From NCBI GenBank assembly GCA_903830425.1, contig CAIKTR010000038.1, positions 1-64,000 on the forward strand: 64,000 nucleotides of DNA, given 5' to 3'. A program made the position numbers and the translations under genes. The notes below the pieces were generated by a model. That model ran no database searches. It had not been told where the DNA came from and was given only the letters and a program-made list of their open reading frames with translations. The DNA is from an uncultured Opitutia bacterium (GTDB lineage Bacteria > Verrucomicrobiota > Verrucomicrobiia > Opitutales > Opitutaceae). Shown here piece after piece: positions 18,902 to 28,758 of this stretch. Positions within the stretch are counted from its first letter, which is position 1; the number at the start of each line of letters is the position of its first letter.

Positions 18902-19678
18902 ATGCACATGAGCTTCTCGATTTTTTCCGCTGATCGGCGGTTTAGGTTATTGTCCCGCCTGCTCTGTGGCGCCGTGCTGGCCTGCGGCGTGGGTGATCGG
19001 GCAGGCGCGACCGAAGACTGGGACGCGGCCGACCGGCTGCTGGTGCTGACGATGGATCTGACGCGCGAGGGGAAACAGGTGCCGCGGCCGACCCCGAGCC
19101 AGCCGGTCTATTACGTTCCCGTCGTGCTCGGTTATCAGGAGCGCGGCGAAATCGTGAAGCACTACGAGCGACAGCCGAAGGAAGAGGTCATCCTGCGGAC
19201 GCTGATCACCACGCTGGAGCAGCAGGGGTACCGCATCGCCTCGAAGGAATCGCCGCCCACGCTCACGCTCACGTTTGAGTGGGGCACGGTGGCGCCGATC
19301 TTCTATCGGAACCGCGTCCTGAACGCGGGGGAAATGCGGATGATCATCCTCGGGGAATCCGAATGGGATGTGAGCAACCAGCACGCCTGGTATAGCGCCG
19401 AAATGAAGAGCCTCACGGCGCGCCATTATCTCCTCGTGTCCGCCTTTCGCTACCAGCGCACGGCGGAGAAAGGGAAGGAGGACGTGTTGCTGTGGCGCGC
19501 CCATGCGACGACGAGCGCCTGGGGCGACTATCTCGAGGAGGTGATCCAGCCCATGATCAAAATCGCTTCCCGAGGTTTCGGCCGCGCCGTCAAACCCGGC
19601 GCCTCCTGGTTCAACGAGCGCACCGGCACGGTGAAACTCGGTGAGCTGAAAGTGATCGAGGAGCCGCCGGCGAAATAA
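18902..19678 (+). CDS. Secreted protein of unknown function
   Basis: I do not recognise this 258-aa protein. The ATG at 18902 (MHMSFSIFSADRRF) leads into a signal-peptide-like hydrophobic stretch (LLSRLLCGAVLACGVG) ending in an Ala-rich cleavage region before ATEDWDAADR. The mature part is a mixed alpha/beta domain. It includes PVYYVPVVLGYQERGEIVKHYE, LIDTLEQQGYRIAS-like segments and LTLTFEWGTVAPIF, and a late helix DYLEEVIQPMIKIASRGFGRAVK. The alternation suggests a single compact periplasmic domain. It is divergent from trpE across 274 nt and stands alone, so context gives no clue to the function. Confidence 0.75.
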   Translation: MHMSFSIFSADRRFRLLSRLLCGAVLACGVGDRAGATEDWDAADRLLVLTMDLTREGKQVPRPTPSQPVYYVPVVLGYQERGEIVKHYERQPKEEVILRTLITTLEQQGYRIASKESPPTLTLTFEWGTVAPIFYRNRVLNAGEMRMIILGESEWDVSNQHAWYSAEMKSLTARHYLLVSAFRYQRTAEKGKEDVLLWRAHATTSAWGDYLEEVIQPMIKIASRGFGRAVKPGASWFNERTGTVKLGELKVIEEPPAK

Positions 19679-19805
19679 ATGGCGCAAGCGCCGTCCGGAT
19701 CATGAGCGCACTGCGGCGTCCGGTATTTCCGGCCGTGCGGATGCCCCGGCAGGAATCAGGGATCAGGCGTGCGGCCCGGCAGGAGATCGCCGGGTGGCGG
19801 GTCGG

Positions 19806-20369
19806 TCACTGCCTCGCCTGAAGCTCGATATCCGCGGTGATGATGCCGATGATGCGGCCACCCTTGCGAACCGGGGCGGAGAAGGTGATCATTTCCACTT
19901 CACCGCCGCCCTTGTCGAAGTAGGGTTCGGACCAAAGGGTCTTTCCCGACTTCAGCGGCACGCTGAACCAAGTTTGATGGGGATAATCGTAGCTGTCGGA
20001 CGCGAGACTGCGGTGGGCGATTTTGCCCGATGCCCGATAGGCGTAGGGAGCGAGCGGTGACCCGACGGCGGCCGGATCGAGGGCGAACGTGCTGCCATAG
20101 GCGTCCGGGTGCTTGGCGAGAAGCGCGTCGAGCACGGGGTAAATCGCCGCCTCCGTGAGCGGGACGGCCGCGAGCATTTCGGTTTCGGCGAGGATGGACT
20201 GCTCCAAGCCTGCGCGCTCGGCGGCCGTGGGTAAGACATACTGACTCGTCTGGCAGGCGGCCAAGGCCAGGAACAGAGGCGCCGCCACCAGTGCCTTCCA
20301 GGCGTGGAGGGGTAGGCGACGGGCGGCCTTGGCGCGTGAGCACAGCGTGACAAAGTGGCGAACGTTCAT
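19806..20369 (-). CDS. Lipoprotein with a Cache-like sensor domain
   Basis: This 187-aa protein has a long basic N-region and a lipobox (LALAAC, Cys about 39), so it should be exported and lipidated. The mature part looks like a single Cache/PDC-type ligand-binding domain: PLTEAAIYPVLDALLAKHPDAYGSTFAL, YRASGKIAHRSLASDSYDYPHQTWFSVPLKSGKTLWSEPYFDKGGG, then MITFSAPVRKGGRIIGIITADIEL. Such domains usually form the periplasmic part of chemoreceptors and kinases, but no signalling domain follows here. ATGs at 20381 and 20393 are alternative starts. The 311-nt gap 20370-20680 upstream towards glmS holds nothing else I can identify. Confidence 0.78.
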   Translation of the reverse strand: MNVRHFVTLCSRAKAARRLPLHAWKALVAAPLFLALAACQTSQYVLPTAAERAGLEQSILAETEMLAAVPLTEAAIYPVLDALLAKHPDAYGSTFALDPAAVGSPLAPYAYRASGKIAHRSLASDSYDYPHQTWFSVPLKSGKTLWSEPYFDKGGGEVEMITFSAPVRKGGRIIGIITADIELQARQ

Positions 20370-20680
20370 GGGACGCGACATGGTGGAAGACATGGGGTTT
20401 GCTGACCATTTCCTCCGGAAAATCCAGCCGCTCGCTTGGGTGAAGTATTGGGCTAGGCCAGAGAAGTTAGGCCTATTCAGATGCTCACGCAGGATGTATT
20501 TCAACCGTAATTTCAGGCGAGAAATGGAGGGCCGGGCAGCTGTCACGAGCGTGGATGAGGTTCCCGCGCCGTAACGCTCCAGATTCGTCAATGGAACTGC
20601 AGTTCAGTCCAAGGCTCCGCGCCTCAACAATCGCCGCGAAGATGGCGAACACCTTCCCCTGCGGGAGTGTGAGAGGGAAT

Positions 20681-22537
<1,857 letters not shown>

Positions 22538-22626
22538 GATGATTGGTGGTGATTTTGACTGGCGAAATTAGCCCCGTGCGCAAACGTGGTGTCTAGTCCT
22601 AAAACTCTGACCATTACTTCCCTCCC

Positions 22627-23916
22627 ATGACTACACAAAAACGCGTGCTGGCCGTCATCATGGGCGGTGGTCGTGGCACCCGGCTGCATCCGCTGACCAC
22701 CGAGCGCTGCAAGCCCGCCGTGCCGCTCGCCGGCAAGTACCGCCTGGTCGACATCCCGATCAGCAACTGCCTCAACTCCGACATCAACCGGATCTTCCTG
22801 CTCACGCAGTTTCAGACGGCGTCGCTGCACCGCCACGTGCAGGGCACCTACCACTTCGATCCCTTCGGCGGCGGGTTTGTCGACGTCATGTCGGCCGAGC
22901 AGACCGAGAAGGGCTCCGACTGGTACCAGGGCACGGCGGATGCGGTGCGCCGCAACCTGATCCACTTCCGCTCCTTCCCGCACGACCTCGTGCTGATCCT
23001 CTCCGGGGACCAGCTCTACCGGATGGACTACCGGAAAATCATCGACCAGCACCTGGCGACTGGAGCCGACGTCACGATCGCCGCCATTCCCTTTCCCGTC
23101 TCGAAGGTCGCCGGCTTGGGCCTCATGCAGGTCAACGACGACCTCTCCATCGGACGGTTTGTGGAGAAGCCCAAGGATCCCGCGGTCATCAACAGCCTGA
23201 CGCTCAGTCCGGTGCTCGAGTCGCGGCTGGAGACGCCGTCGCAGGAGAAGCACTGCCTCGCCTCGATGGGCATCTACGTCTTCAACCGGGCCGCGCTGGC
23301 CGAGGCGCTGGACAACACGATGACGGACTTTGGCCGGGAGATCATCCCCGGCCTGCTCGGGAAAAAGGGCCTCTACGCGCACATCTTCGAGGGCTACTGG
23401 GAGGACATCGGGACGGTGCGGGCCTTCTTTGACGCCAACCTGGCGCTCGCCCAGCCGCTGCCCCCGTTCAATTTCTTCGATCCCACCGCGCCGATCTACA
23501 CGCAGGACCGCTACCTGCCGGCGTCCAAGCTGAACAAATGCGCCATTGACCACGTGGTCATTGGCGACGGCTCCATCCTGACGAATTCCGCGATCAAGCA
23601 CAGCGTGCTCGGCATCCGGTCGTATGTGGGCGAGAATTCCGTCCTCGAGGACACCGTCCTCATGGGGGCGGATTACTACGAGACCGAAGAGCAGCTGGCG
23701 GCGAATCGCGTCCAGGGCCGGCCGCATCTGGGCGTGGGCAAGAACTGCCGCGTCAAGGGGGCGATCATCGACAAGAACGCCCGCATCGGCGATGGCTGCG
23801 TGCTGCTGGCCGCGGGCAAGGCCGACGGCACCTACGCCAACGGGGCGGTGGTGGTCCGTGACGGCGTTCTCGTGGTGCCGAAAGGCGCCACGTTGCCGCC
23901 GGGAACGGTGGTCTGA
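22627..23916 (+). CDS. glgC: Glucose-1-phosphate adenylyltransferase
   Basis: This enzyme makes ADP-glucose from ATP and glucose-1-phosphate, the committed step of bacterial glycogen synthesis. The 429-aa protein has the nucleotide-binding loop MGGGRGTRLHPLTTERCKPAVPLAGKYRLVDIPISNCLNS, ILSGDQLYRMDY, the sugar-phosphate-binding FVEKPKDP and ASMGIYVFN, and EGYWEDIGTVRAFFDANL. A left-handed beta-helix C-terminal domain follows (CAIDHVVIGDGSILTNSAIKHSVLGIRSYVGENSVLEDTVLMGADYYE). A single glgC with no other glycogen genes next to it is seen. It is divergent from glmS across 89 nt and convergent with lgt. Confidence 0.96.
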   Translation: MTTQKRVLAVIMGGGRGTRLHPLTTERCKPAVPLAGKYRLVDIPISNCLNSDINRIFLLTQFQTASLHRHVQGTYHFDPFGGGFVDVMSAEQTEKGSDWYQGTADAVRRNLIHFRSFPHDLVLILSGDQLYRMDYRKIIDQHLATGADVTIAAIPFPVSKVAGLGLMQVNDDLSIGRFVEKPKDPAVINSLTLSPVLESRLETPSQEKHCLASMGIYVFNRAALAEALDNTMTDFGREIIPGLLGKKGLYAHIFEGYWEDIGTVRAFFDANLALAQPLPPFNFFDPTAPIYTQDRYLPASKLNKCAIDHVVIGDGSILTNSAIKHSVLGIRSYVGENSVLEDTVLMGADYYETEEQLAANRVQGRPHLGVGKNCRVKGAIIDKNARIGDGCVLLAAGKADGTYANGAVVVRDGVLVVPKGATLPPGTVV

Positions 23917-23919
23917 GTT

Positions 23920-23974
23920 GGGCCCGGCGGTGCCCGGTCCAGCACCCGCTGGCCGACGACCGGGCGGCGGGCCC
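23920..23974. terminator. Long hairpin between convergent glgC and lgt
   Basis: Two nested inverted repeats (GGGCCCG with CGGGCCC, and GCCCGGT with ACCGGGC) lie right after the glgC stop and just before the lgt stop. They can form a long hairpin on either strand. No U-run follows, so it may be a bidirectional or factor-dependent terminator. Confidence 0.4.
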
Positions 23975-23984
23975 GCGTCCCGTG

Positions 23985-24791
23985 CTATTTCCCCTCGAGG
24001 GGCGCTGATTTCCGCAGGATCAGCGCGAGCCCGGCCACGATGAAGAACAGCGAGTAGAACGTCCCGCGGCTCAGGCCGAGGATCAGGGAGGCGTCGGGCT
24101 CGCGGAAGAGCTCGCCGACGGCCCGGGCGACGGCGTAGGCGAGCAGAAACTCTCCGCTCAGGCGGCCGGGGCTTTTCGCCACGGCCGGGCTGCGCCAGAA
24201 GCGCCATTGCATGAGGGCCAGCAGCAGCGCGCCCTCGAGCAGGGCCTCGTAGAGCTGGGAGGGGTGGCGGGGCATGAGCGGGTGGGGGCTGGCGGGGAAA
24301 ATCACGGCCCACGCGACCCGGGTGGGGGTGCCCCAGAGTTCGCCGTTGATGAAGTTGGCGATCCGCCCGAAGAGCAGTCCGGCCGGGGCGACCGACGTGA
24401 TCAGGTCGGCGAGGTGGAGAAAGCGAATTTTCTCCGTGCGGCTGAACCAGGCCAGGGTCACGGCCACGCCGAGCATGCCGCCATGGCTCGCCATGCCGCC
24501 TTCCCAGACCCGGAAAAAGCTGAGGGGATCGCGCCAGATGTCCGCGGGATGGTAGAGCAGGAACGACCCGATCCGTCCGCCGAGCATGACCCCGACCACG
24601 AGCGCGACGATGAAGTCGGCGATCCGCTCCGGGGGCAGTTGCGAGCGGCCGGCGCGGGCATAACGCGCCAGCAGCCAGGCGGCGGCGAGGAAGCCCAGCA
24701 GGTAGGACAGCCCATAGTAGCGCAGGCCGAAATTCCCCCAGTGCGGCCCGAGGAACGGGCTCAGGTCATGGACATAAAAGGCGAGGGGCAT
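23985..24791 (-). CDS. lgt: Prolipoprotein diacylglyceryl transferase
   Basis: This inner-membrane enzyme transfers diacylglycerol from phosphatidylglycerol to the lipobox cysteine of prolipoproteins, the first step of lipoprotein maturation. The 268-aa protein has about seven membrane segments. The family signature GRIANFINGELWGTPT follows the FFRVWEGGMASHGGMLG loop, whose residues are typical of the catalytic region. The C-terminus (ARAVGELFREPDASLIL...GTFYSLFFIVAGLAL) is also typical. It starts 21 nt after the stop of the CNNM-type gene on the same strand, suggesting co-transcription. Confidence 0.94.
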   Translation of the reverse strand: MPLAFYVHDLSPFLGPHWGNFGLRYYGLSYLLGFLAAAWLLARYARAGRSQLPPERIADFIVALVVGVMLGGRIGSFLLYHPADIWRDPLSFFRVWEGGMASHGGMLGVAVTLAWFSRTEKIRFLHLADLITSVAPAGLLFGRIANFINGELWGTPTRVAWAVIFPASPHPLMPRHPSQLYEALLEGALLLALMQWRFWRSPAVAKSPGRLSGEFLLAYAVARAVGELFREPDASLILGLSRGTFYSLFFIVAGLALILRKSAPLEGK

Positions 24792-24812
24792 GGCGCGGGT
24801 CGGTTCGGGGCT

Positions 24813-25886
24813 TCAGGGGGCCGGGGCAAGGGGGGCGGTGCTGGCGGGGCCGGGTTTCCGGGCGCGGGTGATCTTCTGCTGCCGGCTGCGCGCCAGCTCG
24901 CGCATGTCCACCGCGATGTCATCCTTCTCGAAGATTTCCCGCCCGAGCAGCTGTTCCATGACATCCTCCATCGTCACCACGCCGGCGGTGGAGCCAAACT
25001 CATCCACCACCACCAGCAGCTGCTGGTGGGTCTTGAGGAAGACCTGCAGCGCGTTCGCCACGGTCACGGTCTGGGGGATAAAATGAATCTCGTGCCGCAC
25101 CGACTCCACCAGAACCTGGTCCTGGTCGTTGGCCTTGGCTTTGAGGAGGTCCCGGCGGCGGGCGAGGCCGGTGATGTCGTCGAGGTTGCGGCCGTAGACC
25201 GGCATGCGCCCGAAGGGCAGGTTGGGGTACTCGCGGAAAACCTCGCCGATGGTGGCCGACTGCCGCAGGGCGGTCACGACCGTGCGCGGCGTCATGATCT
25301 CGCCCACCCGGATGTCATCGAGCGCGAGCGCGTTGGCGATGATGCTGGACTCGCTCTTGCTGAGGGTGCCCTGCTCCGCGCCGCGCTCGGCGAGGAGGAT
25401 GATCTCCTCGTCGGAAGCCTGGGCGTCGTGCCGGGCGGGGATGAAGGGGCGCACGACGAGGTTGCAGAGATAGGTCACGGGCAGGAGGAGCCGGCGCATC
25501 CACCACAGGGGATAGACCACCTGCGGCTGCAGCGTCTGGCGGTAGGCGACCCCGAGGTTCTTGGGCAGGACCTCGGAGAAAACCAGGATGGTCAGGGTCA
25601 GGGCCGCGGTGAGGCAGCCGAGCTGGGTGTCGTCCAGCAGGTGGGCGGCGAGGCCGCCGACCAGCATGGAGCCGAGGGTGTTGGCGATGGTGTTGAGGGT
25701 GAGGATGGCCGCGACGGTCTGGTGGAGGCTGTGCTTGAGCAGGGCCAGCAGTTCGCCGCGCCGGGGATGGCGGCGCTTGAGCGCCTGGATGTCGGCCGTG
25801 GTGGTGCTCAGCACCACGGCTTCCACCAGCGAGCAGAGGAACGACAAGCCCACAGTCAGGATGATGGCGGTGACCAACCAGTGCAT
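24813..25886 (-). CDS. CNNM/CorC-type membrane protein with CBS domains
   Basis: This 357-aa protein has an N-terminal DUF21/CNNM transmembrane domain (about residues 1-180; hydrophobic segments include WLVTAIILTVGLSFLCSLVEA and LTLTILVFSEVLPKNLGVAY). A tandem CBS pair follows: VGEIMTPRTVVTAL...FGRMPVYGRNLDDITGLARRRDLL, then FIPQTVTVANALQVFLKTHQQLLVVVDEFGSTAGVVTMEDVMEQLLG. Family members are linked to Mg2+ homeostasis or labelled hemolysin-like; the transported ion is not provable here. The C-terminus is a short basic Pro/Ala tail rather than a full CorC_HlyC domain, so the protein looks shortened relative to members of ~420 aa. It precedes lgt by 21 nt. Confidence 0.87.
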   Translation of the reverse strand: MHWLVTAIILTVGLSFLCSLVEAVVLSTTTADIQALKRRHPRRGELLALLKHSLHQTVAAILTLNTIANTLGSMLVGGLAAHLLDDTQLGCLTAALTLTILVFSEVLPKNLGVAYRQTLQPQVVYPLWWMRRLLLPVTYLCNLVVRPFIPARHDAQASDEEIILLAERGAEQGTLSKSESSIIANALALDDIRVGEIMTPRTVVTALRQSATIGEVFREYPNLPFGRMPVYGRNLDDITGLARRRDLLKAKANDQDQVLVESVRHEIHFIPQTVTVANALQVFLKTHQQLLVVVDEFGSTAGVVTMEDVMEQLLGREIFEKDDIAVDMRELARSRQQKITRARKPGPASTAPLAPAP

Positions 25887-25993
25887 GACCCCAGTTTATG
25901 CAGTGGGCGCGCGTTGCGAATATAAACTGCCGGCCCCGCCCCCGCGCCAAAACAGCCTTGCCGCCGTTTGGGGCAGCGCGCGTAGTCTTCCGC

Positions 25994-27097
25994 ATGAGCG
26001 ATCTCCAGCGCACGCCCCTCCGCGATTTCCACGCTGCCCACGGCGGCCGGCTGGTGGACTTTGCCGGCTGGGAGATGCCGGTGCAGTACCAGAGCATTCT
26101 GGAGGAGCACAAGGCCGTGCGCCGCGCGGCGGGCCTCTTTGATGTCAGTCACATGGGTGAGGTCGATGTGCGCGGCCCGGAGGCCAGCCGGTTCCTCAAC
26201 CACCTTGTGACGAACGACGTCGCCAAGCTCTTCCCCGGCCGCGTGCTCTACTCGCCGATGTGCTATCCGACCGGCGGGGTGGTGGATGACCTGCTCGTCT
26301 ACCAGCGCGGGCCCGAGGACTATTTTCTCTGCATCAACGCGGGCAACATCGCCAAGGACCTCGCGTGGATCCGCGCCCAGGCGGCGCCGTTCCAGGTGAC
26401 CATCACGGACCGCAGCGCCGACTACGCGCTGATCGCGGTGCAGGGTCCGCGCGCCGCCGCCATCGTGCAGTCCCTGACCCCGGTCGCGCTCGACCGCGTG
26501 AAGTACTACCACTTCACCGAGGGGGCGGTGGCGGGGGTGCCCTGCCTCATCAGCCGCACGGGTTATACCGGCGAGGACGGCTTCGAGCTGTACCACCCCG
26601 CCGCCGCCGCCCGGGAACTGGCCGAGGCCGTGCTGGCCGCGGGCACGCCGCACGGGCTGGTGCTGACGGGCCTCGGGGCGCGCGACAGCCTCCGCCTCGA
26701 GGCGGGTTATCCGCTCTACGGTCACGAAATCACCCAGGATATCTCCCCGCTGGCGGCCGGCCTGGGCTGGACGGTGAAGCTCGAGAAAGGCGCCGACTTC
26801 ATCGGCCGGGCCGCGCTGGTGGCGGAGCGGCAGGAGGGTCCGCGGCAGCAGATCGTCTACTTCAAGACGGGCGATCGCCGCATCGTGCGCGCCGACACGC
26901 CGGTGCTCGGCCCCGCGGGCGCCGCGGTGGGCCGGGTCGTATCCGGCACCCTTTCGCCGGTGCTCAACGAGGCGATCGGCTCCGCGCTGGTAAGCTCCAC
27001 CGCGGCGACGGCCGCGCTCACCGTGGACATCCGCGGCACCAAGCTGAATTTGCAACTGGTCAAACCTCCCTTCGTCGCACTAAAAAAATCCCCATGA
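25994..27097 (+). CDS. gcvT: Aminomethyltransferase (glycine cleavage T protein)
   Basis: GcvT transfers the methylene group from the aminomethylated H protein to tetrahydrofolate and releases ammonia. The ATG at 25994 gives 367 aa. Conserved segments are TPLRDFHAAHGGRLVDFAGWEMPVQY, FDVSHMGEVDV, FLNHLVTNDVAKL, YALIAVQGPRAAAIVQ, SRTGYTGEDGFELY, GARDSLRLEAGYPLYGHEI and the C-terminal beta-barrel. The open frame extends 32 codons upstream, but that part has no family similarity. The stop overlaps the gcvH start (ATGA), so translation is coupled. No glycine riboswitch was seen upstream. Confidence 0.95.
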   Translation: MSDLQRTPLRDFHAAHGGRLVDFAGWEMPVQYQSILEEHKAVRRAAGLFDVSHMGEVDVRGPEASRFLNHLVTNDVAKLFPGRVLYSPMCYPTGGVVDDLLVYQRGPEDYFLCINAGNIAKDLAWIRAQAAPFQVTITDRSADYALIAVQGPRAAAIVQSLTPVALDRVKYYHFTEGAVAGVPCLISRTGYTGEDGFELYHPAAAARELAEAVLAAGTPHGLVLTGLGARDSLRLEAGYPLYGHEITQDISPLAAGLGWTVKLEKGADFIGRAALVAERQEGPRQQIVYFKTGDRRIVRADTPVLGPAGAAVGRVVSGTLSPVLNEAIGSALVSSTAATAALTVDIRGTKLNLQLVKPPFVALKKSP

Positions 27098-27477
27098 GCA
27101 ACGTCCCCGCCGGTCTCCGCTACGCAAAATCCCATGAATGGCTGAAGCTCGAGGGTGATGGCACCGCGACGGTTGGCATCAGCGATTATGCCCAAAACTC
27201 GCTCGGCGACATCACCTACGTCCAACTGCCCAAGGTGGGCACGGTGTTCAAGGCCGGCGAGACCTTCGGGGTGGTGGAGTCGGTCAAGGCCGCCAGCGAT
27301 CTCTACGCACCGGTCGCCGGCACCGTGGTGGCCGTCAATCCCGTGCTGGAGCGCACCCCGGAAACCGTGAACACCGCCCCGTTCGACGGCGGCTGGATCA
27401 TGCAGCTCCAACTCGCCAATCCTGCCGAGGCCTCCGGCCTGCTGGATGCTGAGGCGTACACGAAGCTGATCGGCTGA
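27094..27477 (+). CDS. gcvH: Glycine cleavage system H protein
   Basis: This lipoyl carrier shuttles the aminomethyl intermediate between the P, T and L proteins of the glycine cleavage system. It has 127 aa, the standard length. The lipoylated lysine lies in ETFGVVESVKAASDLYAP, around residue 64. Other hallmarks are RYAKSHEWLKL at the start, GISDYAQNSLGDITYVQLPKVG, and PFDGGWIMQLQL near the end. It overlaps gcvT by 4 nt. The P protein gene gcvP, usually next, is not downstream; an RND efflux operon begins instead. Confidence 0.95.
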   Translation: MSNVPAGLRYAKSHEWLKLEGDGTATVGISDYAQNSLGDITYVQLPKVGTVFKAGETFGVVESVKAASDLYAPVAGTVVAVNPVLERTPETVNTAPFDGGWIMQLQLANPAEASGLLDAEAYTKLIG

Positions 27478-27639
27478 GCCAGACGGACGGGTGTCCGCCA
27501 CCCGCCAGCGAACGGCCGCAGGGTGGGGCCGCCCGGTCGAACAGGCCGGCCAGCGTCGGGTGCATCCGGCGAAATGTAACTCGGGTGGACACTTTCACGG
27601 TTGCGACTGTCGCGCGTCCGTCCCTGAATTCCGGTTCTC

Positions 27640-28755
27640 ATGCGATCCCTTCTCCCCCGTGGCGCCGCCGGTCTCCTGCTGGCCGTCATGCTGGTCGCGG
27701 CCGGCTGTGCGCGCCGGGCGAAATCCACGGCGGTGGCGACCAATGCGACCGTGCAGCCGGTGGAGGTCGTGGCCGTCAGCCGCCGCGACCTGACCGAGTC
27801 GATCAATCTGGTCGGGTCGGTGGCGGCCAACGAGACCGCGCAGATCCGGGCCGAGATCGCCGGCCAGGTGAGAAAAATCCTGTTCAACGAGGGCGAACGG
27901 GTCACCCGCGGCCAAGTACTCGTTAAAATTGACGACTCCGAGCTCGTCGCGCAGTCGGCGCAGGCCGCGGCCGCGTTCCGGCTGGCCGAGCTGAACCTGG
28001 AGCGCACCGAGAACCTCGTGAAGGGCAACCTGATCTCCCAGGCCGATGCCGACGGGGTCCGGTCGGAGTACGCCTCCAACAAGGCGGCGCTCGCCCTGAT
28101 CCGCACCCGCCTGGCCAAGACGGAGCTGAAGGCACCCTTCGACGGCCTGGCCGGCTCCCGCTCGGTGTCGCTCGGCGACTACGTCAGCTCCAGCACCGCC
28201 ACGCCCGCGATCACCACCATCAACGACCTCTCGCGCCTCAAGATCGAGTTCCAGGTGCCGGAGCGTTTTCTGGACAAGGTGCGGCCGGGCTCGACCTTTG
28301 AGATCCAGGCCCGCAGCGGCGGCGGGCCGGCGCGGCTGATGGGCGAGGTCTATTTCGTCAGCGCGGTGATCGACCGCACGACCCGCTCCAGCGAGGTGAA
28401 GGGCTACCTGACCAACCCGCCGGAGCAGATCAAGCCGGGCATGTTCGCCAACGTCCTGCTCGTGCTCACCGTGCACCCTGGCGTGCTCACCGTCCCGGAA
28501 GGGGCGATCCTGGTCACGCCGCGGGGCCCGCAGCTGATCACGGTGACCCAGCGGGACGGGGCCGCCACGGCTGAGTTTGTCCCGGTCACCCTCGGCCTGC
28601 GGTCGCGCGGGGTGGTCGAGGTCGCGGCGTCGGACCCTGCGCGGCTGCGCGAGGGCCAGCCGGTGGTGGCCGCCGGGGTCGGCGCCCTGATCCTCTATCC
28701 CGGGGCCAAGCTGGATCCCCGGCCCCTGCGTCCGGAGTTCTCCCCCGGGAACTGA
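27640..28755 (+). CDS. RND efflux periplasmic adaptor (membrane fusion) lipoprotein
   Basis: This adaptor subunit links the inner-membrane RND pump to an outer-membrane channel. The 371-aa protein has a lipobox at the N-terminus (LLAVMLVAAGC, Cys about 25). The barrel/lipoyl half-motifs follow: LVGSVAANETAQIRAEIAGQVRKILFNEGERVTRGQVLVKID and TRLAKTELKAPFDGLAGSRSVSLGDYVSSSTA, separated by a short helical hairpin. The beta-barrel and membrane-proximal domains follow (EGAILVTPRGPQLITV). It is 3 nt upstream of the pump gene. No TolC-type gene is in the window. Confidence 0.92.
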   Translation: MRSLLPRGAAGLLLAVMLVAAGCARRAKSTAVATNATVQPVEVVAVSRRDLTESINLVGSVAANETAQIRAEIAGQVRKILFNEGERVTRGQVLVKIDDSELVAQSAQAAAAFRLAELNLERTENLVKGNLISQADADGVRSEYASNKAALALIRTRLAKTELKAPFDGLAGSRSVSLGDYVSSSTATPAITTINDLSRLKIEFQVPERFLDKVRPGSTFEIQARSGGGPARLMGEVYFVSAVIDRTTRSSEVKGYLTNPPEQIKPGMFANVLLVLTVHPGVLTVPEGAILVTPRGPQLITVTQRDGAATAEFVPVTLGLRSRGVVEVAASDPARLREGQPVVAAGVGALILYPGAKLDPRPLRPEFSPGN

Positions 28756-28758
28756 CCG

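Noticed and set aside
22538-22626. A glmS ribozyme
   Set aside because: The leader is too short and no core resembles the element, which is known mainly from Firmicutes.
25887-25993. A glycine riboswitch before gcvT
   Set aside because: The interval is short and lacks the conserved GGAGAG-type aptamer core.
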